A stretch of 64,000 nt of DNA from Liquidambar formosana (GCA_039720395.1 CM077823.1:11302107-11366106), one strand, 5' to 3'; shown: positions 11,637 to 23,634, counted from the first letter of the stretch. Numbers and translations: made by a program. Notes: a model not told the origin generated them from the letters alone.

Positions 11637-12346
11637 CCCACTTCTAATTTTTTGCCTATTTTGTCTCCCTTCCCTTCTAGAAGTGTTTTAGGGGGCAAAT
11701 TAACTCCGATTTTGATGAAACAAAAGCCAAAACGACCGTGTTTCGATGAGGAATATGTTTTTGAACATTTTAGGGTGAAAACCACTAACCATGGGGGCAT
11801 GGTTAGGTTTGAACAAGACGGTTAACCGCTATGCTCTACCTTTGCTAAGCATAGGCATGCACATAGGGTCAAACCAAATGCTTTCCATATCAAAATTGAA
11901 CTTTATAAAACACTTTTAGGGGTAAAATGATGACTAATTAAAGTCAATTTGAAAAGATTTGGTTGGTAATTGTGAGTCAATTAGAGCTAACCCAAGGAAG
12001 GGTCAATTAACCAACTTGAACTGTATTGAGCCATTTTAACCCCGAGCCATTGATTCATCAAATTGAACCTAGAAATACCTCTTATGCATCTATATGAACT
12101 CCAATTGACAATTTGGAGATCATTCCAAGGTCAAATGAAAAGTTTGAGACTTACAAGACGATTATGCCCCTCAAGTCACAAAAGCTCTTATTATTCCTCG
12201 AGATCAACTCCAATTTGAACCAAAATTCATACCCATTGTCCTTGTGACTCTAGTAACCTAATGCAAGTGACTAGACTCAAAAACAAAACAAAAACATGCA
12301 TGAAATGATGAGCCCTAGTAAGGTGGTGCAAAAATGGGGTGTGACA

Positions 12347-12351
12347 GACTT
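12347..12351. repeat. target-site duplication GACTT (right of B1)
   Basis: Matches 9631-9635 exactly. The RNase H frame resumes directly after it. Confidence 0.9.
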
Positions 12352-12809
12352 TTACGCCAAGTACTTTATGTCGAACTTATTGAGAAGAAGCGACCAACGA
12401 GCCGTCCTATACGATAAGATTGGTTTCTCTAGGAAATACTTCAAAAGATCCAAGCGACTTATCAACAAGACTTCGAAAGACATCATGTAATGGCGGAGTT
12501 TCTGAGTGGCCCACACCAATGCTACGCAAGCATTTTTTAATGCATTGTACTTTACTTCATAATCTATCATTTTCTTGCTCAAGTAGTAAATAGCATTTTC
12601 TTTTTTCGACCCTTCAAGGTATTGAGCTAACATAGTTCCCGTCGCAGTTTCAGTGATCATTAAGTATAACAATAATGGTTCACCTTGCTGTAGGGGAGCC
12701 AAGATTAGGGGATTGCTCAGATATCTTTTAATGGTCTTAAAGGCTTCTTGACAATCCTCATTCTATTCCTTAGGCACGTCCTTCTTAAGTAACTTGAAAA
12801 TCGGCTTAC
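12352..12809 (-). pseudogene. E1 RT C-terminus and RNase H
   Basis: A 116-residue frame (12702-12352) carries the gypsy RNase H domain: LLLYLMITETATGTMLAQ, then ENAIYYLSKKM, YNALKNACVALVWATQKLRHY and the closing FDIKYLA. It cleaves the RNA of RNA-DNA hybrids during reverse transcription. The part from 12703 to 12809 is the end of the RT connection region. Frames continue across the B1 insertion (to 9635) and across E2 (to 27725). The first catalytic Asp of the usual TDAS-like motif appears altered, with TETA in its place. Confidence 0.8.
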
Positions 12810-12814
12810 AAACC
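12810..12814. repeat. target-site duplication AAACC (left of E2)
   Basis: Identical to 27720-27724, so 12815-27719 entered as one unit. Confidence 0.9.
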
Positions 12815-14914
12815 TGTGAACCACGGGTTTCGATTCGGGGGGAAAGGAAAACCCTTCTTTTAAAAAGATTTGTAGAGATTTAAATTAATAAAAATTTGGT
12901 TTTTAAAGGGTTCACAAAAACAATCAAATAAGGAGTCACCACCTCATTTTTAGGAAAAGAGGAAAATCATAAAAACAGTTTTTAAAAGAAAACTTTTGAA
13001 AACAAACCACATGACTCTGATCAAGGAAAAGCAGGTCTATCAAAACAAGAGAGGATTCCAAGACTAAGTTGTGGGAAGGTTCTAGGAAACATCCTATAGG
13101 CACCCACATCGCCCCAAAATGGGTCTCTGAATTTATATGGGCTATTTCAATCACTTCCTAATTAGTCACCATGCATATGTAAAGAATCATCCATAATCAT
13201 TCATTCATTTATAAACATCCATAAAGCAATAAACATCCGCCAAGCATGTAAACATCCATGAACAAATAAAAGAGATATGGAAAGCAGGTAAGAGAGACAA
13301 AGCATAAGAAACAGATCCATCCTACTCCTCTAGCAAATATGTGATGGATAAATGAATAAGCATGGATCCATCCTATTCCTCTAACAAATATGTGATGGAC
13401 AAATGGATAAGAAAGAAAAAGAACACCTAGGATACTTAGTATCCTAGGGCGGACTTGAACATTAAATGAGCGCCTATGTACCTTACATACAAAGATGCAA
13501 AGATCAAAGTCCACGTAGTTCGATTGAGAAGGGGTTACTCCATTTACAATGAACTATAAACCCTAAGTTTCCAACTTAAGAAAGGTTTTAAAAACTTTGG
13601 AGTTTCCAAAAATAGTTTGAGAAAACGTAGGTATTTGAGAAAGAATAGAATTCTAACTCAAATAGATTTCTAAAGTGATTTGAATTCAAAAGAAATAGAA
13701 CTCCAAATAAAACAGAATTTTGAGAGAGTTGGAAACTTAGGACTTTTAATCCCAAGTAAAGACAATACCATAAGGGGGAGAAGAGAACAATTCACAAAAA
13801 AGCTGACCATGAACCACTAATCATATGCAAATTATCCCAAAACATCGATAAAACACCAATTAATCACCCCATGTATTCTATAGGGCAATTATTAAGCTCA
13901 AACCAACCATATTCATGCTCAAATCATCATTAGAAGACCTAATTCAAATATGGACAGAATGCTAAACATGCATATAATGACCTAATACTCATGCAAAGAA
14001 CAAAAATCAAAAGAGAAACAAAACCTAATATGCTCCTATATGCTCTAAACACCCTAACATGCATAAAACTATCAAAAATATGCTAAATATGAATTACCAT
14101 GATGAAAATATCATATGACGATTCAAAACATGAAAATAAAATCTAACATGATGCCTTAGGTAAGTATTTTATGTAAGAATGTGAAATAATCATCCTTATG
14201 GTGAGCTTTCTTAAGTAAAACTATCAAGAGACAATTTTACATAGAAACCACTCCGCATGAATGATTTCTTCACATATCCTACGTAAAATATATACCTAAG
14301 AATACAAAGAAATTCACAGCGCACTTAAACACACTCCAGAAAGCACCTATGTACAACCTCGCCTTCTAAGGATGATAATTATCCTCGAAAGAATAATCAT
14401 CCATACACCTATGAAGATGAGACTTACACAGCAAGTGTCCTATACAAAAGATGTTTAAAATCATGCATATAATTGAACCATGAAGAGAAAAAGGCTTAAA
14501 CACATCAACTAATTTTCCGTGCAAAACGTACCTCTATCCTTAAGAGAGAAACTATCCTAACAGCAAACAATTCGCAATCCTATTCCACTAGCATGCTTTC
14601 ACATCATATTTGAATCATATACACTCTTAAATATAGAGTATATATATATGATTCCTAATTCAATTCTAAGCCATAACTATGCAGAGAATGTGGTAGAAGA
14701 AGAAGGAATCGTAAAAGAATGTAAAGGAGACTTACAACAAAGCAAAGGTATTCGCTGTGTTCTTCCTTATCTTTGGCTTGATTGTCTTCTAGTTCCTCTT
14801 CAAAATTGCAATAGAAAGCTTCCTCCAAGTGATATGGGTGTACGCAAATTTGTTCTCCCTAGCTCTCTTATGAATATGAAGTGTCAAAAGTCCCCTATAC
14901 TAATGAGTGAGCCT

Positions 14915-14924
14915 CTATTTATAG
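14915..14924 (-). promoter_or_regulatory. TATA-like box of LTR A1
   Basis: CTATAAATAG on the minus strand, the same as in the 5' LTR at 26791-26800. Confidence 0.5.
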
Positions 14925-14938
14925 CCAACCAACCATAT

Positions 14939-14943
14939 GAACC
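14939..14943. repeat. target-site duplication GAACC (left of B2)
   Basis: Matches 17722-17726. The uninterrupted 5' LTR has a single ATATGAACCAATGG at the equivalent place (about 26811), which confirms the insertion. Confidence 0.95.
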
Positions 14944-16920
14944 TGTGAACCTCGGAAATTGGGCCCACAAGGGATTGAAAGAAAATGGGTTTGAAAAAGA
15001 AAAAGGAAAGGAGTCGCCACCTTATTTTTTAAAGGAAACAAGGAAAACCCTAAAAATAGTTTGTTTTAGGAAAACAATTTGAATGACTCCATAAAAAAGG
15101 AAAGGCAAAAACCAATCTTTTGAAAACCAAAGAAATCGGGGATTCGGAGGCTAAGTTATGACATGGGAAGGTTCTAGGCAAAGCCTATAGGCACCCATGT
15201 CACCCTTTCGGTCTCTCAGTTCATTTGGGCTAAATCAAGATCTTTCCATACAAAAATCAGCAAGTATATCATCACAAGAATTGCATGCATATCATATATT
15301 TCATTCATCCATCCATGTATAATAAGCACATAAAAACAGAAAAAGAAAAAGAAGAAAAGAAAACAAAAATAAACCTAGGATGCTTGGATCCTAGAACGGA
15401 CTTGAGCCTCACGAAGAGCGCCTACGTACCATGCAACGAAATACATGGATCAAAGTCCACGTAGTTCGATTAGAACTAAGGTTAAATCCTAATACAAACC
15501 TATGGTAAAAACCCTAGGTTTCCTTATTTGATCAAAAGAGAATTGATAGAAAGTTTGATTTTAGGAAAGAAATCCACAAAATGGAAACCTTAATAAAAAC
15601 CAGAATTTTGTTGGTTAAGGAAACCTCTAATTAAACCATAGGATCATATTAAAAATTAACCCTAGATAGGGAGAAGAGAATGAGTTAAGAAGAAAGGTGA
15701 ATTGGGGCACCTTCACACCCACTTACCTGAGCGCAATTACTCCAAACATTAGCTATTTCAGACATAAGCAGCCCTATTTACCATAGGACAAATACCACAC
15801 CTATTTGCACCCTTACAAGTGCTCAAAACCATGCAAAAACACTAACATGCAAATCTGGACAGAATAGTATTATGACCTAAAATCATCCACTAAGCATGCC
15901 AATAGCAAAAACAGCGAACAATAATAAGTCCTAACATATTCCTAGAACGATATCATGCATAAAAACCCTAAAACATACTAATATGCATGCAAAACTATCA
16001 TGTTTACTCTATATGAAAAACATATACAGCAAACACGAAGAAAAACCAAATAAAAAAGTCTACTTTATCATGCTATATGAAAACAAACACGAAACAATGA
16101 CTCTAAAACCCTAAACTCACAAATATGCTTAAAAACATACAAAACATACTTTAATCATACTAAAACCAAAATAAACAGAAATTAAATCATGCATATTAAC
16201 TAACTAAACCAATATAACATGATGAAAATCCTAACTCTAACATGCAATGACACTAATCCTAGCACAAGGACAAACAGGAGCACAAGAATCATAACTATGC
16301 ATTAAAAACCTAAAGGACAGCCCTAAAGCATGCTAAACAGTAGATAAACAATAGATATTCCATGTATATTAACTAGCTAGAGTGTTAATACATGATAAAA
16401 AAGTTACCTTTAACATGCAATAAGCCTAACCCATATGAAAACCTAGTTTAAGCTTGAATAGAGAAGGAGAATACCTTAGGAAGGGCCTTCCTTTGTGTTT
16501 GTAATTGTTCGTGGCTCCTCAGGTCTTTAGAGTGAATCAAACCAACACGAATCCTCCTCTTTGTCAAAGTGGTATCACAGCAAAGAGATCAAAACTCACT
16601 CAACTTTGAAAAGAAAATATAAAACAAAAAGAGAACAAGAGAAAAGAAAAGTGATTTTCGTCACTTTGCAGCAGCAGCAACTTCAATCGCGTTTTTGGGT
16701 ATGAAAACGTTGGATTTGGACAAAGCTTGTGAAATACAAAGTTGTAGAGAATTGAATTATCTTTCTAACAAGATCAATTTCATCAAATTCTGACTTCGGA
16801 TGAAAAAGTTATGATTAAAATACGACTGCTGGTTTTCAAAAAATCTGCTGCTGAATTATGACGAATTTCACTCCCTCCAAACCCTCTTCTCCTCTCCCTT
16901 GTTTAAAGACATTAAGAGAG

Positions 16921-16929
16921 TATTTATAG
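16921..16929 (-). promoter_or_regulatory. TATA-like box of LTR B2
   Basis: CTATAAATA on the minus strand, lying in the foreign central segment about 140 bp downstream of the inverted module at 17068-17131. Confidence 0.5.
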
Positions 16930-17067
16930 CTGAAATCTGGAGTTTCCCTTTCCTTCCTGGACTAGGTTTCCTTGGAGAATAATCAAAAGGTATTTTATAA
17001 TGATAAAAGACTTCTAATCTGAATAGGAAAAGGAAATTGTCTTTTATAAAAATTGGGAGACTGACCG

Positions 17068-17131
17068 CTAACACGCATGCACATGTATCGTATGTGCGTA
17101 CACACACTCATCACATACGTACACGTGTTAG
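17068..17131. repeat. inverted module in U3 of B2
   Basis: Outer arms CTAACACG and CGTGTTAG enclose a second nested pair (GTATGTG with CACATAC). It is in the same position as the CTCGGGTGACC palindrome of other LTRs but has a different sequence. Confidence 0.7.
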
Positions 17132-17721
17132 TGTCATGATAAAAATGGCTAATTTAATAAAATAATTTTCTTTTCATTTTAACCAAAAATCTCATGCTGT
17201 GATTCGCACTAATTCTTCAAGGATAATCCGTAAATAACCACACTAAACTCATCATTAGGCCATATCAAAATTGAACTTCATGAAACACTTTTGAGGGTAA
17301 AATGATGACTAATGAAAGTCAATTTGAAAAGATTTGGTTGGTAATTGTGAGTCAATTAGAGCTAACCCAAGGAAGGGTCAATTAACCAACTTGAACTACA
17401 TCGAGCCATTTTAATCCCGAGCCATTGACTTACCAAATTGAACCTAGAAATACCTCTTATGCATCCATATGAACTCCAATTGACAATTTGGAGATCATTT
17501 CAAGGTCAAATGAAAAGTTTGGGACTTAAAAGACGATTATGCCCCTCAAGTCACAAAAGCTCTTATTATCCCTCAAGATCAACTCCAATTTGAACCAAAA
17601 TTCATATCCATTGTCCTTGTGACTCTAGAAAACTAATGCAAGTGACTAGACTCAAAAACAAAACAAAAACATGCATGAAATGATGAGCCCTAGTAAGGTG
17701 GTGCAAAAATGGGGTGTGACA

Positions 17722-17726
17722 GAACC
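17722..17726. repeat. target-site duplication GAACC (right of B2)
   Basis: Identical to 14939-14943. Confidence 0.95.
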
Positions 17727-17903
17727 AATGGTTGAGATTAATTTACCATAAAACCAATCTAAGGCTATTATTAAATCCCCTAAATGTTGGAGAACTCAAA
17801 ATCACATTCCAATAGGTTTAGAACACTTTTGGAAGAAGGAAATTCGGAGTAAAAGAGTCCAAAACCGTCAAAACTTCAGAACAGGACAAAACAACACGGA
17901 GCT

Positions 17904-17983
17904 CTCGGGTGACCGGCTGGCCCCAATTGGTCCAACCAGTTGGTGAACCGGTCCAACCGATTGAGCCCAATCGGTCACCCGAG
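17904..17983. repeat. 80-base imperfect palindrome in U3 of LTR A1
   Basis: It starts CTCGGGTGACCGGC and ends CGGTCACCCGAG. The interior is built from CCAACC/GGTTGG and ACCGGT-like words. Confidence 0.8.
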
Positions 17984-18626
17984 ACAAAACTCAGGCTTCC
18001 AAGTTTTTGAGGATTTTTGACCCGTTTCAGACTCCTAACTTCAAACGGATTTAAATTCTTTAATTTAACTCCGATTTCAGTGATTCAAAAGCCAAAATTT
18101 CAGGGATTCAATGTAGAATAAGTCTAGAATATTCTTGGACCAAAAATCCCTGACCACGGTCAAGTGGCTGGGTTTTCAAGAGGCGATTAGCCGAAAAAGG
18201 GTAAATTAGCCATAGAGTAATATGGTGAACCAATCCAAAACCTATTCAACAATTAAATTGGCACTTCAATTAGGCTCATTACATCATTTTAAGATCAATG
18301 GAACAACTCGGAACAAGTTTTGAGGTCAGTTGGAAAATATACAAAGTAAAAGATGAAATTGCCCTTTAAGTCGTAAAAGTTCTAATTAACTATCCAAACC
18401 TATCTGGAATTGAACCAAATTTGACACACATATTCAAAATGATCCTAGAAACTAAATGCAAGTGATGGGACTCAGCAATGAAACGAAAACATGCATGCAA
18501 TAATAACCTATTCTCCTAAGGCTTAAAAGGGCAAAAGTGTCCTTTAAGGCTTAGGGACTCCTAAATACTTCTAAACCTAACCAAATGCTATCATGAACTT
18601 ATGGGGGTGAAAATGGGTTGTCTACA

Positions 18627-18637
18627 GATGCCCCTCA
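18627..18637 (-). promoter_or_regulatory. E2 polypurine tract
   Basis: TGAGGGGCATC on the minus strand lies directly before the 3' LTR start TGTAGACA. This is the expected site and base composition for the plus-strand primer of reverse transcription. Confidence 0.75.
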
Positions 18638-18983
18638 TTGATGGAGTTTGCTTCGCAAACAATTCCAATGTCAGAAAAGACAATCCATTTTCATAATAAG
18701 AAGACAGAGAATCAGAAGAATATATGAACTTCATCGGTATTCACTGGGGAAATTCATAATCAAACAACCATAGATGACTAATCATTAATAATAATCATGA
18801 ATAATCATCTAAAGGCAAGTAGTCAATATGATGTGTTCACATCGCATATCAAATAATAATCAGAGCTCATGTAATCCAGACATTATATGAGTACAAATTA
18901 ATACCCACACAATCATGATAAAAAAATCTCATGAGTGGGAATCAATATTCATGTAATGAGAATCAAACATCATATGCCCTAAA

Positions 18984-19745
18984 CAAGTAGAAGTCAATAC
19001 TTGGAATGGGTAAAGGTTAATACACAGGATAAGTAGGGGTAAGTACTCTAAGTAAAGTTCAAAACTCAAGGTGAGTAAAATTCAATACTCGGAGAGAATA
19101 CAGATCAGTATTCGGAGTAAAGGTCATCACTCGGGGTGAGTAAGGGTCAATACTCGAGGTGAGTAAAAATCAATACTCGGAGAGAATACAGATCAATATT
19201 CGGAGTGAAGGTCATCACTCGGGGTGAGTAAGGGTCAATACTCGAAAGGAATAGGGTTCAGTATTCGAAGTAAAAGTCAACACTTGGAGCGAGTAAAGGT
19301 CAATATTCGGAGAGAATACAGATCAGTATTCGGAGTGAGTATGGGTAAATACTTGCGGTGAGGAGGGGTCAATACTCAGAGTGAGTATGGGTAAATACTC
19401 ACGATAAGTAGAGGTCAATACTCGAAGAACACCAAGATATCGCATGAACATAAGTCAATGCCTATGTAGGAAAACTAACACAATAGTATATGAATGGAGG
19501 AAACATGTCATAGGAATAGGGATCAATACTTAGGATGAGTAGGGGTAACTACTCGAGATAAGTGAGGGTCAACACCTAGGATGAATAAGAGTCAATATTC
19601 CAAGCGAGCAAAGGTCAATACTCGAGAGATGAGTATGGGTAAATACTCTAAATGAGTGAAGGTCAACACTCAGGATGAATAATAATCAATATTTTAAATG
19701 AGCATGGGTCAATGCTCGAAATGAGTATGGGTAAATACTCATAGG
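18984..19745. repeat. tandem repeat array in E2 3' region, unit about 22-26 bp
   Basis: About 30 diverged copies of a unit like GAGTAAGGGTCAATACTCG run without interruption. Higher-order similarity is seen around 19079-19215, where a segment of about 110 bp recurs. Tat elements are known to carry variable tandem repeats between pol and the 3' LTR. Confidence 0.85.
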
Positions 19746-22180
19746 GGAGCCTAAAAAGACACTAGTTAAGTAGGAGTCACTACTCATAAGACAAGAATGG
19801 TGTGAGGACAAAGCCAACACCACATGAAGAGAAACTCTCAGTCACATGGCAATGGGTGGAAATCAATACCCAATGGAGAAAACTAGTCAAATATGCTCAT
19901 GGGAAAATGAATCTCAAAAACTCAACGAACACTCACTTCACTAATGCATATCAATCAATCATTCATGGTAAAACACATCAACCAATCAATCAACTCAAGT
20001 AAAAATTGATTCACATGGATTCATTAGCACAAGTTCAAAGGCATGCATAGAAAGATAAACCGGAAAGTGGCTTTACAAACCTTTCATTATTCTTTTTTGC
20101 CTTCTTTTTGTTTTAAAGACAACCTTAAGGACACCCTTACATACTTAGCACAATCATGGAGCCCCCCCCTTTGAAAATACTTTTTTTTTTTTTTAACAAA
20201 TGTCGAGCAAACCTTCTTAGAGAAATAATGCACTTCAGGAGGTTTAAGTCAAACCCATGATTCCTTTTCATGGTGTAAAGATAGAATGAACACGCCCCTC
20301 ATTTCTTTTCAAGAACCCTAACTTTTGCCTAGATTGACTTTTTGGGTTTTCGATCTAGCGGGTTGCCTTAATTTTTGCTTAGGCTGCCCTTTCAAGTTTT
20401 CAACCTAGCAGGCTTTTCTTTTCCTTCTTTTCTTTATTTTTTTTTTTCACACTTCTTGAATTATGCAAAATTACCCCAATGACGAAGTCTCATGGCCCTT
20501 CTAGTCATAAAAAATAAATCTACCCCCAAGTTCACAGAGTGTCATGCTTGTGCTTCTTCATCAAATTCAACTTATTCTTCAACCAATTAAGACAAACAAA
20601 TCATTCCATGGGTTATGGAGTCTCATGCCCGTTTCACCTTAGAATTTGTGAACTACCTCAATCATAGCGAATTCAACCCCATGAATCTCACTGCCCATTT
20701 CTTCACTAGACCAATCAGATGATTCCATAATGACTACTGTTGCCCTTTTTCCATCATTAAATCTATGATAAGAGCCTAAGTTAAGAATGGAACCAGACAT
20801 GATGGACCATAGGAATAAATCATGCCTAACAATAATTCTCAAAGACGTGGTCAATGACCACTGAAGACACAAAGCAAAAGGGAAAAAGAAAAGAAAAAAG
20901 AATAGAAAAAAGGAAAATAGGGAGAACAAAACAAAACAAAACAAGAACAAATTGGGAAGATGAAGAGAAAGAATAATCATATTAACTCTCTTAGTGGTAT
21001 GTAGTATTATAAGCTTATTAGTTCAATGAACAAAACTGCTTCTTCTTAACTTAGTCACAAAGAATTGCTTTCAATGATTAGTTATGTGCAAAACTTCTTT
21101 CTTTTTCTCTATCTTTTTTTTTCTTTTTCTTTTTTTTTTTTTTTCAATGAATTGGACCGCACCCAAAGTGACTTTATGAGCTGCCTACGTATTTCCACTT
21201 TAATCTCATGAGAACACAAAATCAATGCAAACAAACAATCTTTTTCTTTTAGTAGAGAATCAGGTCTTCGTAGTTCATTATTCATTTTTTCAACGCCCTA
21301 ACTTTTGCCTAGGTCGCCTTTTCAGGTTTTTGACCTAGCGGGCTTAAGCTCTACACATAACCACATAGGGACCACCCTAACTTGGCTTGGACTCTTCTTT
21401 GCGTTCCTCGAACGGATGACGTAGTCTTCTTGATCACAAGGTCTTCTTTTGATTGCACTTGATCTTTTTTGGTGCTCTTGAATGTATGTTGATCTATCCA
21501 CTCTCTTTCTTCTTCAATTTTTTTTTTTTTTTGTTGTTTCTTTTTTTGTTTGGAAAGAGAGTGGTAGATCATTTCTAAAAATCTGAGCTTTGTAGTAAGT
21601 TTCTTCTTTTGTTCTTCAAAATTCGTCCTCGCAAGATTTCAAAATTTCCTTCATTGGCTTCATGTGGTGGAGTGGGAGAGTGGTCCCCATGTTTACCATT
21701 TTAAACTCTTCATTAACTCTAAGTTAATCAATTACAGTTCATTCATTATTCATTATTCATGCCCCTTGCTCATTGAGCATGAAAGGGGTTCATTGAGCTT
21801 TTAGGAAATGTTTTCATGCCACTTTGATCGTCAACTGATTGATGAGAAGAATGAGATAGTGAAACTATTGAAATGCAACATTTTATTAGATGAAGGAAAA
21901 CCTACACTTCAAAAACAAACATTAAAAAGCACTAAATAGTTACGACAGACTCAAAAGCAACTAGCTAGAAGGAAATGGACTCAATAGCATACTCAAAAGA
22001 CCTAAAACCATGGAATCTTGCAAGACACAATAAAAGCCCAAAAGACAAATCCTAAGTCTACTTCAAACCAGACAAACCTAGACTTTTCATTATAGATAGT
22101 CATGATAGAATTGGTGCAAAAGCAAGCACTAAATGGAGTATCAGGTGGTCACCATCTTCTTCAACTATTGTCCACTTTAT
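19746..22180 (-). other. E2 non-coding 3' region where pol would lie
   Basis: No retroelement protein motif is found in any frame. The open frame at 20639-20980 is low-complexity Phe/Leu sequence and not a gene. The region holds the duplicated post-pol block (20321-20412 and 21298-21344), the TACGTAGGCAGC block (21151-21198) and poly-T tracts (about 20183-20195, 20440-20448, 21116-21145). A further unassigned 600 bp precedes the gag stop. Confidence 0.7.
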
Positions 22181-23149
22181 TTAGAATGAATGATTGGATA
22201 CCTTAGGTGGAGAAACAATTCCTTTGTCAAAGAGGTCTTGGATTTCATGTTTCAACCTTGGACATCGATCAGTGCTATGCCCCTTGCCTTGATGAAAGTC
22301 ACAATACTCATTCTCTTTAAAACGACGGGGCAATGGATTGGGTAACGGTGCTGGGTCAAGAGGTTGAAGCAAACCTTTCACCTTCAACTTCTCAAAAGAA
22401 ACACTCAATGGCATATGAAGTTTAGTGAATTGGCGAGACTGTTGGGGAGATATGGTATTGATGTCTCCATGAGTCTTCCCACTGTTTTCTGATTGGGAAT
22501 TCTTTGATTTCTCCTCTTCTTTAATTGTACCATCACCAATGGCATCTTCTATTTGAGTTCCAGCTCCAACCAAAGCTTTGAAGTTTGGGAAATAGCTTGT
22601 GAAAATATGTTGATGGTAAATAGGAAGAAGGTTCTTGACTACCATATGAATCTGCTCTTCTTTATTGGGTCGGTTCACCATTTGAGAGGCCTTAAGTCTC
22701 CATCTAGTGATGAAGGAGGAGAAGGTCTTATTTGCAGCTTGCTTAGTGGTCTCCAAGTCACGACGGGTCACATCCACCTCTACGTTGTATTTGTCGTGGT
22801 CGGAGAACTCCTTACAAACATCTTCCCAAGTTTGAGTTTTAGACTCATCCAAGTTTAGAAACCATCGAATAGATGATCCACTCAAAGATTCATGGAACAA
22901 TTGGGCCATCAACTCTTTAGTAGCCCCACGGGGTTGCATAGCACAAACATACATCTTCAAATGGGTTTTAGGGCAACCAGTCCCATCGAATTTCTCTAAC
23001 TCAGGCATCTTAAATGAAGTAGGAAACCTTGCTTGGGGGAAGAAGGATAAGGTATGAATATCCACAAAATCATCAGCACGGCAAATACCCTTCAAAGTCT
23101 TTTCCATAGCCACAATCCTTGCAGCCATAAGCTTTTGGTCATTGGTCAT
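22181..23149 (-). pseudogene. E2 gag, capsid and zinc-finger part
   Basis: A 322-residue uninterrupted frame starts inside gag at MTNDQKLMAAR. It contains the Tat gag capsid blocks LKGICRADDFVDIHTLS, FDGTGCPKTHLKMYV, then RWFLNLDESKTQTWEDV and the RPNKEEQIHMVVKNLLP helix. It closes with a zinc-finger variant (YCDFHQGKGHSTDRC) and HEIQDLFDKGIV before a TAA. Capsid coats element RNA in cytoplasmic particles. The match to E1 gag is clear along the whole length (for example HLKMYV.AM.PRGA). Being the longest open frame of either gypsy element, it may have been under selection until recently. Confidence 0.85.
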
Positions 23150-23157
23150 AGGAAGGG

Positions 23158-23634
23158 TTATGATGGGTGATATAATGGGGATGGAAGTGGATGATTGGTT
23201 GTAGATAGGGACTTGGGTATTATGTGGTGGAAGTTGGGTGTAAAATAGGGATTGATTCTGAGGTGGAGGTTGGGTATGTGGTGGGTGACTTTATGGTGGA
23301 GGTTGATTGTATGGTGTATTGGCTGGTGGAGTTTGGGCTTAGGCCGATGGGTTGGGTTGGTTTGGGGGAATATTGTGGATAAGGATAGGGTTCGGTTATT
23401 GATCTCTTGTGCCATTCTCATTATAGTCTCAGATTTTACCGACACCTCTTCCAACTTTCCCAATATGTCATTCAATAGCCTTTTAATCCTCTGTGGGTCC
23501 GCAGAATTCCCAGAAGCAGATGTCCTTTCAGATGTAGTTAGATTACCCAATGTAAAAGTCTCATCCATGGCGAGGTCTTGTTCAGAGTTTGTTCTAATCA
23601 GACGACCGAATGAATCACGGGTCCAAACCAGCAC
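23158..23634 (-). pseudogene. E2 gag N-terminal part, frameshifted
   Basis: This 158-residue frame begins MLVWTRDSFGRLIRTNS, matching the E1 gag start (MLAWIRNQQRRLVSTDS). A helix with LLNDILGKLEEVS follows. From about residue 90 the frame becomes Pro/His-rich. In another frame the same DNA reads as a Pro/Gln-rich linker leading into the 23149 frame, with two TAA stops. So gag carries a frameshift plus stops in its linker, while both ends are well kept. Confidence 0.75.

Larger units (their letters stand above)
9636..12346 (-). mobile_element. B1: solo Tat-type LTR, 2,711 bp
   Basis: On the minus strand it begins TGTCACACCCCATTTTTGCA and ends in GGGTTCACA, with no internal domain and exact GACTT flanks. 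It is therefore a solo LTR left by LTR-LTR recombination. It carries a TATA-like TCTATAAATA at 11351-11360 and an 80-base near-perfect palindrome at 11557-11636 about 200 bp upstream of it. The left third matches B2 (14944-16430) at high identity, including the GGAGTCGCCACCTCATTTTT block. It interrupts E1 between RNase H and aRNH. Confidence 0.9.
14944..17721 (-). mobile_element. B2: chimeric solo LTR inside E2's 3' LTR, 2,778 bp
   Basis: Both ends match B1: TGTCACACCCC at 17721 and the GGTTCACA end at 14944. The middle (about 16431-17262) is not B-like. It instead resembles the middle of the solo LTR at 47133-48944 (for example ACGCGATTGAAGT.GCTGC and TAATCATAACT blocks). It has its own TATA-like box and inverted module. 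No internal region is present and GAACC flanks are exact, so it is a solo LTR of a recombinant family. Confidence 0.9.
12815..18626 (-). mobile_element. E2 3' LTR (A1), interrupted by B2
   Basis: On the minus strand the LTR starts TGTAGACA (18626) and ends GTGGTTCACA (12815). Excluding B2 and one copy of its duplication it is about 3.03 kb and colinear with the 5' LTR. It retains about 74 bp (near 14746-14819) that the 5' LTR has lost. Confidence 0.9.

Noticed and set aside
14648..15082. 144-residue plus-strand frame spanning 14944
   Set aside because: It crosses the junction between LTR A1 and inserted LTR B2 and is non-coding on the element strand.
20639..20980. 113-residue frame in E2
   Set aside because: Half of it is an FLFFFLFF low-complexity run from an A-rich tract. 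No pol motif is present.
19746..22180. Hidden pol gene in E2 disrupted by frameshifts
   Set aside because: All frames were read for YxDD, DNG, HHCC and DDE blocks and none was found. The conserved non-coding blocks are in the order expected after a pol gene, with no pol remnant before gag.
22553..22858. Plus-strand frames opposite E2 gag (22553-22858 and 23252-23644)
   Set aside because: They are shadows of gag on the opposite strand, with no independent motifs.
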